A stretch of 64,000 nt of DNA, taken from assembly GCA_016808115.1 (NCBI GenBank), contig JAEQBH010004104.1:806001-870000 (forward strand), read 5' to 3'. Position numbers and translations under genes: made by a program. Every line of letters starts with the position of its first letter. The stretch's first letter is position 1. Shown here in pieces: positions 45,661-55,935 of the stretch. The notes beneath the pieces are model-generated. The model had not been told where the DNA came from. It worked only from the letters and a program-made list of their open reading frames with translations, and did not search any database. This DNA comes from Tetrastigma voinierianum (Eukaryota > Streptophyta > Magnoliopsida > Vitales > Vitaceae).

Positions 45661-45939
45661 AGTAACCTCAGATCTGAAATGGGAATGCATGGAGGGGTCT
45701 AGCCGAGGCAAAATTGACACCGCTGTATTTCCACTACCTCCCGACCGGATGTCGCTGGACGGGGCCTTCCCGGCTGAGTCGATTCCTTCCTCCTCCGCAA
45801 ATCCTCCCGAGATCAATGGATTTCCCCTAAAGGTCAGTTGGTGCCGAAGCCTTTTGTCCCGCCAGGTATGGGCAGGTCGCTAAGCCCGAGCCCGGGTTCT
45901 AAGCCTGATTCTGAGGCTGATTTTCAGGGGCTATGAAGC

Positions 45940-47430
45940 GTCGGAGATATCCACGCCGTATTAAGTACTCTATTTCCTTCCTGAGTTGTATGCAATCATC
46001 TGTGCGGTGCCCGTAGTCCCTATGGAACTCGCAATACCTGGTGTTATCTCTCGGGCTGGTCCGACTTTACCAGCCGCGCCACCTCAGAACTCGGCTCGCT
46101 TCTCACCAGGCAAGACCCGCGGATAATCGAGGTAAGCCGTTAAGGGGTGAACCGGGCCGAGGTGAATAACGCTCGCCGCCGAAAGCCGAGGTGGGCCCGC
46201 ACGATTCCTCGAGGCTTCCACGCCGAGGACCGTTTCTCCCTCTTTCGAGACCTCTCCTCGGCCGCTATTTTTTGGGTCTGTCCTCATCGCTTGTCTGTCC
46301 CGCTTTTTTCTTTATGGGTGGAGGAGCTCTCTTTATTGGATACGAGGGCTTCTTCACCATTAATGTACTTCTCCGCTGGCAGCACCCCACCCATGCTCGC
46401 CGAGGATTTTGAGATGGAAAACATCAAGTCTTTCTCGACCGCATCCCTAACCCAAGAATGAATGCTGCAGGATCGCGACCTCTTGTCAAGTATATCTACC
46501 TTCTCGTGAGACTCTCGCACAACCTTTGAACATAGACCCAGCTCTCCCCGCGAGCTCGTCGATGGTCAATGGGATGGTAACCGCTTTCTATACATTCTGC
46601 CTCCAATGAAGTGGGAGACAAACGCAATGGATAACTCTCCTCGAATGAGGAGATCGGATGGCGCTTTAAGCCCTGGTTAAACCAAAGCAAGGTCGGGCCT
46701 TTTAATGTGATAGCGAAAGCTCGCACGCACGTGGTCTTCGATACCCATGCAACTCCATTTGGTTTTTGTAAAGGTTGAGATGATCGACCGATCTCTACAC
46801 CATCGAATGCTTCCACTCGTGGCATCCCGAATTTTGCCTCAAGAGGGAAGTGAAGCACCTCTACCGTGAACTGGCCACCACCGTTGTACCAAGGTGTCCA
46901 TATGTCGTGAGCGCAAGCCCTCTTACAACCTCCTTCACACAAATTGAAGCCTGCTGAGGCCTCGAACCTCCGCTCCCATGATCGCTTCCCGCTTCCTTAT
47001 CAGGTGACAGTTCTCCGTTCCCGACATGCCCCCCGAGTGTTGCTTTGTTGCCCTCTTCTCCAGGGAATAAATGTGGTCCATGCCCCTTAACTCGCCACCG
47101 ACTTCGTCTCGTTTCTCGACTGGGAGTGCCGAGAATGTGTCAGCTCTTCATGAGGTGAGGTTATGACTTTCCGAAGCTCAGAAGGCTCCCGCGGCGCCAG
47201 ATCCGTGAGTCGCTTCTAACTTCCTATCAGCGCCGGGTTGGTGAGGCGGAGCACCTCTACCTCGTCCGTGTTGGCTTGCATCGCTTCTAACGCGCCGGTT
47301 CGCCGGCTCGCGCCGTCGCGCTCGCGACTTTCGTGGATCGGGCTGGCCCGCCACAGGTTCCGGCCGATACCACGCGAATCGATCGGCCTTATTTGTAAAG
47401 GAATCGCCGCTCCCACAAACGCAAAGCGCG
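45940..47430 (-). pseudogene. gag: gag of the Tat-like element
   Basis: The N-terminal part has ALEAMQANTDEVEVLRL (about 47240-47290). The capsid part has FPLEAKFGMPRVEAFDGV (46795-46850), CVRAFAITLKGPTLLWF (about 46680-46730) and ISSFEE (about 46640). Then LMFSISKSSASMG (about 46390-46430) and EKYINGEEA follow. A nucleocapsid-like YCEFHRDYGHRTDDC (about 45990-46035), CX2HX... in form, is followed by IQLRKEIEYLI. The family shares these blocks; here they are in different frames with intervening stops. Confidence 0.8.
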
Positions 47431-47442
47431 CTCAACCGATGA
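47405..47442 (-). promoter_or_regulatory. primer binding site region (decayed)
   Basis: Just inside the 5' LTR end, the minus strand reads GGTTGAGCGCGC then TTTGCGTTTGTGGGAG. This looks like an expanded form of the TGGCGCC...TTTGTGGGA start common after Tat-lineage LTRs. Tentative. Confidence 0.35.
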
Positions 47443-47690
47443 TGTCTTTTTTCAACTCCGGATCACGAGCGCTTCGGGGTCGCTGGGTCAAGATCGGGCC
47501 GTCGCTGTCGGGTCTCGCAGCTCCGCACGTGACACTCGCCGGGGTTTGTCGTCTCCGGACGTGGCACCACCTCCGCAAAGACAAGTAAGAAAGAAAGGGC
47601 CTGGCGCAGTTTCACACACACCCCACCCCCTACCGGCGGCAGCGTGCCTACCACTCCACGTAAAATCCCTAGCCATTACCCTAACGACTA
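47443..47690 (-). repeat. 5' LTR of the Tat-like element, distal piece
   Basis: tgtcttttttcaactccgg onward matches 35818 onward (tgcctttttcaacctgac). Interrupted at 47690; the rest resumes at 50637-51150. Confidence 0.75.
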
Positions 47691-50636
47691 AATCCTCGTG
47701 AAGCTAAGCCGTACGCTGCTTAAACCCCTAAAATTTTCTTTAATTTATAATTTAGATTCGTAAAATCTAGCAAATGAAAAAATTTCTAAGCAGATGACTA
47801 CTAAGACATAGTCTAAATTCCAACCTCGTATACATCCAATTTACACTATATCCAAATATGGCAACCAAGATACCATCACATTCTATCACACTAAACTACG
47901 TGACATTACATATGTCCCATTATACATATTCAAAGTATGTTCTTACAAAATATAATTAATACACAAAGACTTAAACTCGATGTCATGACCAACTTATTGT
48001 GCTCCAAATATCTATGCACTGCATTCCTCGGAAAATAGTTTTTAAAATGGAAAAAAAATAATGAGCTAAACGAGCTCGCTGAGTGTGTATGCTTTTATAA
48101 AAGGTTTTGCTTTTCCGGAAAAACCTCAAAACTGTAAAACTTTCTTTTACAAATATTTTCCAGAACTTTACTTTGCTTTGCTTGCTTTTAAAAGTTTCTA
48201 AAACTTTTCTTTGCTTGCTTGCTTTTATACTTGCTTGCTTAGAAGTTTATAAAACTTCTTAAAATGTTTCTTGCTTGCTTTATCTTGTTTGAAAAGTTTC
48301 TTAAAACCTTTCACAACTCGCTTTAAAAGTTTCTCAAAATCCTTTCATAAAATCTGAGCCTGGTCTAACCGCATGCTTTGAAAATAAAATCCCACGAGTT
48401 GCTCAACCGATCAAGCTTTGAAATCTAAACAAAGAAAATGGCCAACCGCTTGTTTTCTTTAAAACTTCTCCCAGTTCTCGCATATCGGGGAACCAATGGC
48501 TGATTTTTCATAAAACGAATAAGATTATAAGGAGAAAGCTCATCAACCAATGGAGGCTTATTTTCGCTTATCATGCCCTAGTGAATCACGAACCTATGCT
48601 CTCAACCGTGTCGTGGAAGGACCTTTGTCCGCGCCATCTTTATTTATTTTTTTTTTCCGTGAATATGGTGGAATTTTCCTCGTGTCGCCATCACCATATT
48701 AGTTAGGAGCTTCATAACTCATATACCTCGTACGCGTTACTGTCTCCTTTAAACGCATGATGTATAAATCCTAAGTTTGCCGACTGTGCAAAACCCATAA
48801 AATTTATAGATAAACCTCAACAACACTGCAGTTGAATCGCATAAGATACCTCTGACCGAATATTACGAAATCGAGGGAAGGCTCGGTTCACGTAAACTTT
48901 CACGTCTGGTTGTTGTTGTTTTGGTAAATGTTTTGTATAATTTGAAACCATTTGCTTGTTTGTATTGCCTTCGAAAGTGAAGAAGCAAGAAACATATTCA
49001 AAACCATTTGCTGTAACGTTGTTGTCAGCAAATAAGCCTAACCCTTTCTCAAAACCATTTACTACTTGCCGCTTGCCAATTATGGTTTCACAATTTAAAA
49101 CCAATGTTGCTTTTCCGTAAAATTATTTAACTCAAACCATCATTGCTTTTATCCTCATTGCTTGCTTTTTATAAAATGGTTTGTATTCAAACCATAAAAA
49201 ACAACTAAAAGTGTAAAACAATTTATAATAATAATAATAATACACTAGTATTTGGAAATGAGTTTAGAACACTCAATTTTGCTTGCTTAACTTGAGCACC
49301 GCTCCACACTTATCCAAATTTTTACTTAACCTACACTCAAACGACACGACGACAATTTAATCGTGATAACTTAACGCATTTCCTAGACTCTAGCCACACT
49401 CTTCCATACTCTTTAAAGCCAAGGTGCCATATCCCATTCCAACTGGAATCACCCAGACCCAAGCACTGGAACAAAACCTTCAGAGCCACATCCAAACAAC
49501 TGACTACTCTTATGTCCAAAGCTGATGCAGAATTTTCTGCACATGGCCCTACCTTGAGTGAATTTTGGGCTACTTAGATCAGAACTCATGATTTTACTCT
49601 TAAGTCTTGTTCCTCCCAGAGTCTAGTTTACGTAGCCACTTGAATCACTCAACCAGATAAGAAAATGAGGTTATGGCCAAAATACGAAAACCCAGCCTAA
49701 ACATGAAACCGTAACAAGTTGTATCGCATGATGAAGTTTCAGTTGTACCCAAGATCAGACCGTACAACTCGCCAAAATGACCACAGATCATACTTATACC
49801 TGTATAAACTTCTCAAATTGTAACGTAGAAGACACCTGAATGCCCAGATTTGTTATTTTCCCACTTTGATGCCAATTCACTCCATATAACTCTACATAAC
49901 CATAATACCTCAAAAACTAACTCAAATCATCTAAAACAACTCCAACAACATGTGAGTTGTTTTGGAACTCAAATACAAAAACCTTTTAGGCCAAAAACTA
50001 TTAACACTACCCAAGGTCCACCACCTCTTCTACACATCATGTAATTTGATGACTTAAGTTTCTTTTACATCAATTGGGGTTTACTTCCTTATAACCCTAA
50101 TAAATCAAAGGTTTCCAGTGACCTTACACAAAACCTAGGCCAAATGAGGAACAATCTCCATAGAAATTCACACTAAAAGCCCTAGACATCAAAAAAAAAG
50201 ACATTTGATTCGTTACAAAGAGATTTAATTTTGGATTCTCCCTCCTCCTTCTTTCTCTTCCTTCTCTTCCCCTCGCCTCTTCTTCTCAAAACCGCGGAGC
50301 CCTAGCCAAAAGTTTGAGACAAATGAATTATTTTATTTGTCTCCCACATTTGGTCTCATATTTCTGCCTTAATTGAAATTAGCCTCAACTTTAATATTAC
50401 AATTGTACTGAGGTTGAAATTCCTACTACGCCCATTTCCTACACTTTAATTTTTGATGCCATATTCTTTTGCTAAATGACCATTTAATTCTCGGTTTATT
50501 ACCAAATTCGTGCCTATATAATTTCTCATTTATATTTTAGTCTCCAAATATTTCAAAGGTGACACTTTGATTACCTTTTTTTTATATACCCTTAGCAAAG
50601 GTTATGTATCAGACTCTTCTCAGATCGGGTGTTACA
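47691..50636 (-). mobile_element. probable solo LTR (Tekay-like) inside the Tat-like 5' LTR
   Basis: On the minus strand it opens TGTAACACCCGATCTGAG, a typical Tekay/Del LTR start. The interior is AT-rich with repeated 'ttgcttgctttt' phrases (48170-48290) and no coding frame. GACTA occurs at 47686-47690 and 50637-50641, consistent with a target duplication. The far end does not finish in a clean CA, so it may be trimmed. At 2.9 kb it is longer than the two other solo LTRs and not obviously the same family. Confidence 0.55.
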
Positions 50637-51150
50637 GACTACCAGAACATCTTACGCCTAAACAATTTCTTTCTAAGAGAAAAGATACCGCTAGAGGGCT
50701 AAACGTTGCGACTTCAACCCAGACTGGGTGGCCTGATACTTATAAGATAAGGTTTTCCCAACTAATGTAAGATTACACTTTTTCTTCATTGGAATGGAAG
50801 ATTTTCGTTTGATTGGGTATTTGACTTATGGCGGATATCGGAAGAGTAGCGATGAACTATCTTATTCTCATTGTGGGATCCGTGTTTGATCCGCAAACGA
50901 GGCCATATATCGTGAATTATCTTTTTTCCTACGCGAGATTGAAGAATACAGGATAATATGTTATCGGGGATTATTTTGTTTCATCGATGGAATTCTAGTT
51001 TGATTTGCGTATCGTCGGCTTCTCAATTATCTCATAACCGCCTTGGGCCAAGCTGACCGGGCTCTTCTATTTTGACCACAAAGGCTCGAGTGTTTCAATG
51101 TGGGCGCGCTTCGGTTTGAAGCATGGGGTCGCGAGTCGCATTTTCGCGCA
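50637..51150 (-). repeat. 5' LTR of the Tat-like element, proximal piece
   Basis: Contains acccagactgggtggcctga with acttataagata (36050-36085 equivalent), gtgaattatctt, aggataatatgttatcgggg and gagtgtttcaatgtgggcgc, all matching the 3' LTR in order. The outer end is near ttttcgcgca at 51150. Confidence 0.75.
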
Positions 51151-51158
51151 AACCGGTT

Positions 51159-51249
51159 AGTTTGATTTATTCATTTAATTACTCTTTGATCCTTGTAATT
51201 ACTAAAATAAGCAAACATTCTTCTTTAATTAAAGTTAAGCAAATTCCCT
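51159..51249 (+). repeat. 3' LTR of the copia element, right piece
   Basis: gtttgatttattcatttaat, tactctttgatccttgtaat and aaagttaagcaaattccc match 30651-30740 of the 5' LTR. It completes the piece at 35769-35810 after removal of 15.3 kb. Confidence 0.75.
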
Positions 51250-52071
51250 AATTCCCTTTTTTACTACTTAGATTAGATATTGGATTTGTAAACCTGAATT
51301 AATTTTGTTATACTTTATTCGAATTATAAGAGGTAGAATTGTTCAATCAACTCTGTGTTTGTTCATATTTTGAGAGGGGGTATTATATGGAACTTAGTTT
51401 AGGGGTGCTTGTATAGCTTAGTGGTATGGTAGGTAGTTAAAATTCTTTTTTTTTTTTTTTAATTTATTAATCATCTAACAATATAAAAAATCTCGTGTTT
51501 TTTTTTTAAATTTTTTGTTTGTGATTGAGTAAACACGTGAGTTGTTTATATTCATGTGTTTCTAGTAAGCCCTTTAGTACTACAGTGCGAATAGTAAACC
51601 ACTTCATAGGTTCTTTTCAACGCTTTTCCCCTATTTTTCTTATTATTTTCTGCTCAATTTAGCTGAGGAGTTTTATAAAATTAGTAGCTTCCTAGAAATT
51701 TATATTATTTACGGCATCAATGACAAAGGTCATTTTCAAGGAATTTGCAATTAAGTTACCAGTAAGGAAATTGCTTCTGTTTTGAAAAAACAAAATGTTT
51801 CATAAAATAGCTCATGTTTTAATTAAATGGAATTATTAATTTTGTATCAAATTAGTTTGCTTCTATTCGCCCAACTCAAGACCCCAGCTTCCCGAAGGTT
51901 TGCGCAGCCAGACAAGTCAATCGGAGGTTAACTTGGACTTTTTATATGGGCCTGTTTGGGCTTTCCAGGCCCAATTAGGTTGAGACCCACAATCAACGCC
52001 TACCGGAGGGTGGTGAGCCTGTGTTGGGCCACTGAACTTTGATCTAATATTTATGTTAAAACTCTCTTAAA
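51250..52071. other. no recognisable gene
   Basis: AT-rich flank of the copia insertion. A tRNA-like tagcttagtgg at about 51415 has no matching second promoter box. Nothing else is visible. Confidence 0.35.
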
Positions 52072-52253
52072 ACTGTTTTTAAAACAATTCTTTAACCTCT
52101 AATTCAAATGGTTAAGATACAGGGGAGAGGGGATCCAAGGTTCCAATTCCATTGGAAACAAATTTATGAGGAACAAAATGTTACATAAATGTCAAAAATA
52201 AAGAAGAAGAAACTCTCCGAGTATCTTTATTTTCAAAGCCAATAAAAAAAAAA
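52072..52253 (+). mobile_element. possible tRNA-derived SINE
   Basis: A-box-like aattcaaatggttaag and B-box-like GGTTCCAATTCC (consensus GGTTCGANNCC) lie about 35 bp apart near 52100-52150. About 100 bp later a run of A (52242-52253) ends the unit. AATTCT occurs just before and just after it. The short length and lack of a second copy in the window keep this tentative. Confidence 0.35.
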
Positions 52254-54208
52254 ATTATATAATTCTGCTCTCTACTATAAAAAGTGATTTTTATTTTTTA
52301 TTTTTAACTGGAAATAAAAGCACTCACGTTAAATGGATGATCTGGTTGATCAAAAGAACTCCTACATGTACTAGCTCAAAAAGAAGGCCAATCAATGAGA
52401 AAACAACAAACTGCAATCAGTTTAGATCCCGTAAAGTTCAATAAAAATTTAAGCAAAACGGTGAGAAAAAGTTTAAAATTTGGCCTCAATTTGGGATTGA
52501 CGATGGGAGAGATTCACAATTGTATGAGTACTTCTTAATATAGTCTAGAAGCAAATAGTCATATACATCTGAGATCACATGCCATGTTTTGCAAAGGCCA
52601 AAATAAAATAATGCACCCAATTAAAAAAAAAGTCACGTTTATCCTTCAACCTATATAATATATTGTACTTTTATTCATTGACATCACAGAGATCATTGAA
52701 CGTCGGCGCTTCTTGGACTCCTTGAAAAGGTTGGGGAGCAATAGAGAAGATCTCCATACTGACTGACAATTCAGGCAATGTTGAGAGAAACATTCATGCT
52801 ATAAGTCGAGATCAGCTTTTGATACAGGCTATAGGCTGTTCAAATTAATGATACAAATTGAAAACATTTAAAAACAACAAAAACAGATTATGAAACCCTG
52901 TATGAGGAGTAACATCTAGAACCTGAAACTGAATAATATAACCAATGTGTTACAGGACAAATTCCAATACTGCAAGGCTAGTTTGCCTTCAACTCTTCTT
53001 TCTTTAACAAAAGTCTTTAAGTAATCCAAAACCAAATTGGAATCACATATTTAGATTCATGCCATGACCTGGGAATCCGTGTTAAACTATTCCTCCAATC
53101 ACGACCCAGCAATGCCGAGTAGCCCATGTTTCGCGAGCAGCATCAGCTCTACTTGAACCAAGAAGCCTTCAAGGCTGAAACGCAATTCCCTAGCAATGCT
53201 GTGAGAAGAGAGCTCCTCTTCGATCTGAAAGTGAATTTTGAAGGGCTGAGATTGACAAGAGCATTAAGAAGGGGCCACAAAATATCTGTTGTAATGATGG
53301 TAAGACTGTTAGGAGAATGTGTTAGTATAATTTTAGGCAAAACTTTATGATAAGATATTAAATGGCCGAAGATCACGGTCGTTAGATGAGGTAACGGCCA
53401 GACTGACAAATGTGAATGCGGCCCCATGAAGATCGGAAGGCCGACTTGACCCATAATTTGGTCGGTCTAGGTTTTGGCATAGCAGGTGAAGTCTCAAATG
53501 TTAAAGAGCAACGCTAGCCCGAAAGCTTATATTTGTTGTCATTGAGGAAAGAAGACATACGCCCTCAGTAGTTATGAACTGCACCGGGCAGGTTCTGGAG
53601 GGCTGGTCGGTTTCGATTTTATTAAAAAACCAAACCCGTGTAAAGGCCGGGTAGAGGGGTAAAATAATCTAATTCATCCGATCACCATATGACTCACTAA
53701 ACCCTCCTCCCTCTCCGACTCACTCCCTAAACATTCCCTTTCTTCCTCGCAATCTGGCTGATTTTTAGAGAATTAAAGTGAATATGAGGTCTCTTTTTCT
53801 CGCATAATTTATGAGGTCTCTCTCTTTCTCGCACCATTGCTTTGTTGTGTTGAATATGATATCTCTTCGTTCCATCCAAAAAAGCAGATCTAAAAACCAG
53901 TTAATAGGGTAGAGTTCGTCAACAATGACGTCATTGTTGCTTGATGTTGTTGTCATTGACATTTGTAGTGCTCGCCTGCATCGGGGGAATTTTGGCAGTG
54001 GCGACGGCGGTGGTGAGGGGGCGATGGGTTTGGGAGAGAGAGCCCATATCTTAGCCGTTTATAAGACCATAGTTTGATCCAATCAAGGAGCATATATCAT
54101 GTGTTAGTCTATCTAGATCGACTATATTTAGTCTCGTTGATCTTATAACTAAGAATAATTTAAATAGTAACATAATTTAGATAAGGATAATTTAAATAGT
54201 AACATAAT
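52254..54208. other. no confidently recognised gene
   Basis: A 74-codon plus-strand frame (53126-53350) and a 101-codon minus-strand frame (53149-53454) overlap; neither matches a family I know. Composition here is less AT-rich than the surroundings. A short run, aatttaaatagtaacataat, is directly duplicated (about 54157-54208). Confidence 0.3.
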
Positions 54209-54610
54209 TTAGATAGAGTCGTTAAAATATCTCTTCCTTGTAATCATCATCAAGATTACAATGAAGTTCAGAAGTTCAAACCATTCACACATCACTACCT
54301 TTTGTGGATTGACCCAGTTGTTAACTTTCCCAAGCATGTACAAATCTTTTATCCCAAGTATGTACAAATCTTTTATCCCAGCATGCAATTCGAAAACCCG
54401 CAGATGGGTGGAGTCACTGAGGCGAATGGAGGAGAGAAGTTCTAGGATGGATATCTTCCGCATCTCATGCCAAAGAGACCCGTAAGGAGCAAGGGCAAAT
54501 AAGGCGTAGTTGTATGCTAGGATCTTGGTTGGTGCACAATTTGGGCAAGAGGCGAAAATCTTGTCGTTGGTGGTGAAGCATTGTTTGACCGTCACATGAT
54601 CACTAAACAC
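54209..54610 (-). pseudogene. cytochrome P450 fragment, CYP82-like
   Basis: A 133-codon frame on the minus strand covering only the N-terminal third of a P450 (full length is about 500 residues). Diagnostic pieces: KQCFTTNDKIFASCP, then YNYALFALAPYGSLWHEMRK (the helix C region, with the W..R-K that contacts haem propionate), ISILELLS and MITRKRYF. These match the AKECFTTNDK / NYAMFGFAPYGSYWRE blocks of the CYP82 family, which oxidises alkaloids, terpenoids and other metabolites. The haem-binding cysteine region, I-helix and ExxR motif are absent. A 24-bp tandem duplication (54336-54359 / 54360-54383) repeats eight residues. Upstream of 54600 the similarity stops. Gene relic. Confidence 0.75.
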
Positions 54611-55935
54611 TATTGTTCAGTGCATTCCTAGTCGGATCATAAACACCGATCCAAGTGCTAGGCTTTTCCTCATGTGGAAGGCCTAACTTAAGAGCCTAAA
54701 GTTTAAGGCCTCTTAGGCCTTTATAGAAAAGGGATTTTAAAAAACCCTTTTTTGTAGAGTGCAGCCACCAAGAGAGTGAGAGAAGGGGAGAGAGCCACTT
54801 GATTTTTGAGATAGAAAGAGAAGAAAAGAGAAAACCTGTGTTTTTCTCTTCACTGCCCAGATTTTATCAAAAATCCGATCCTGCTTCGTTTGTGGTCCGA
54901 TTGACCTAAAATTTGGATGAAAGGTTCATGACTCATTGGTCTTCAATCTGCATGGTGGAGATCGGATTTGGAGTTTTGGACTTCAGTTCGAGAACAATGC
55001 CTTCTTTTGTTGAGTTTTTCTACCCAGACAGTTTCTGATCATCAGCTCTGATCGAGGTCATTTCATGGTCTGATTGAGTTATTTTTCGATGAGCACGTTC
55101 TTAACTCATTGATTTTCATTTCGAACGTTAGAGATTGGGGTTGAAATTCAGAACAATAGCGTTTTTGTGTTCGGGAACAGTGTTCCGATTAATAAGATCT
55201 CTCCATTTGTTTTATGTAAGTTTATTGCCTTTGCCAAGATTAATTGTTTTGAGATATGATTGATGTATACTTCTAGTTTTATCTAAAAAGAATTATGTAA
55301 CCCATTAATTATATTATATGATAAGAACCTTATCATCATGATCTCATTATGATTTTTTTCATGTTATGTTATGTACCATAAATTTCATTAATTAATTAAA
55401 GATCGTGATCAATTCATGATCTAAATATCAAATTTATGAGTCTTTTGTTCATAATAATGAAAAATGTACAAAAAGTGTTAAAGGTAATTGCCTTTAAAGC
55501 ACTTAATTAACACCTTGATAGAGGAAGGAGTCGCAAACGTAGGAAAAAGAGTTTGATCGGAATGAGGGACGAGGGATGCAAAGGGAGGACTGGCCGACGA
55601 TCTTCTCTCCTCTCCGTCAATCCCAACGTCGAAATCGCGTTTGAAGAAGAAAGTAAAGTGATTTCCCTTTCTCTTTTTTGCTTGTTGACAATGTGGGAAA
55701 CATAAATGAGGATAACTTACGGGTTTTTTTATTTTTTTTTTTTAGGTTTGACTTTTTCATATAAAGACCAATTATTTTTTCATATGGTGTATTCACAACC
55801 CTAAAAGCATTTCTTCATCACATGTTCACATATGTTCAATAACTTTTCTATGGAGTTTTGTTCCATAACTTTTCTATGGAGTTTTGTTCCAATGTAGTAC
55901 ATTTTTTAAAGAAATGTCCAAATTAGCGCATCCCG
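54611..55935 (+). other. unclassified, possibly LTR-derived leader sequence
   Basis: No coding frame. From 54650 to 55250 it has the look of an LTR/leader: short inverted ggcctaa/ttaggcc elements, a purine-rich block (54765-54840) and a long unstructured stretch. A 26-bp tandem duplication of ataacttttctatggagttt plus flanks occurs at 55837-55888. I cannot assign a family. Confidence 0.25.

Larger units (their letters stand above)
35818..51150 (-). mobile_element. Tat-like Ty3 retrotransposon (Retand/Grande-like) with antisense accessory gene
   Basis: A 15.3-kb, GC-rich element on the minus strand, inserted in the 3' LTR of the copia element. In its own direction: 5' LTR (51150 to 47443, itself interrupted), primer site near 47440-47405, gag, protease, RT, RNase H, integrase, pyrimidine/purine tract, ~100-bp tandem array, antisense gene, purine tract, 3' LTR (36488 to 35818). 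This layout, with a long region between pol and 3' LTR holding tandem repeats and an antisense ORF, is known from Tat-lineage elements such as Grande and Retand. Inactive: all frames are broken. Confidence 0.85.
30615..51249 (+). mobile_element. Ty1/copia retrotransposon, probably Ale-like, split by a nested element
   Basis: Short LTRs of about 130 bp, a primer site, gag, protease, integrase, RT and RNase H in the copia order (integrase before RT). Removing the inserted Ty3 element (35818-51150) leaves a copia of about 5.3 kb. The short LTRs and gag style (LWIRQDQLLLNAIIGSIS) point to the Ale/Retrofit group; the lineage is an inference. All frames are broken. Confidence 0.8.

Noticed and set aside
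28970..51400. Possible duplication linking 28970-29030 and 51385-51440 through tggaacttagtt
   Set aside because: Only about 15 bp agree and the surrounding sequence does not align.
51405..51440. tRNA gene suggested by tagcttagtgg
   Set aside because: Only an A-box-like string; no B box, acceptor pairing or cloverleaf could be made.
53126..53454. Overlapping plus and minus frames as a candidate gene
   Set aside because: Neither shows a recognisable domain or splice structure; one is the shadow of the other, and I cannot tell which, if any, is coding.
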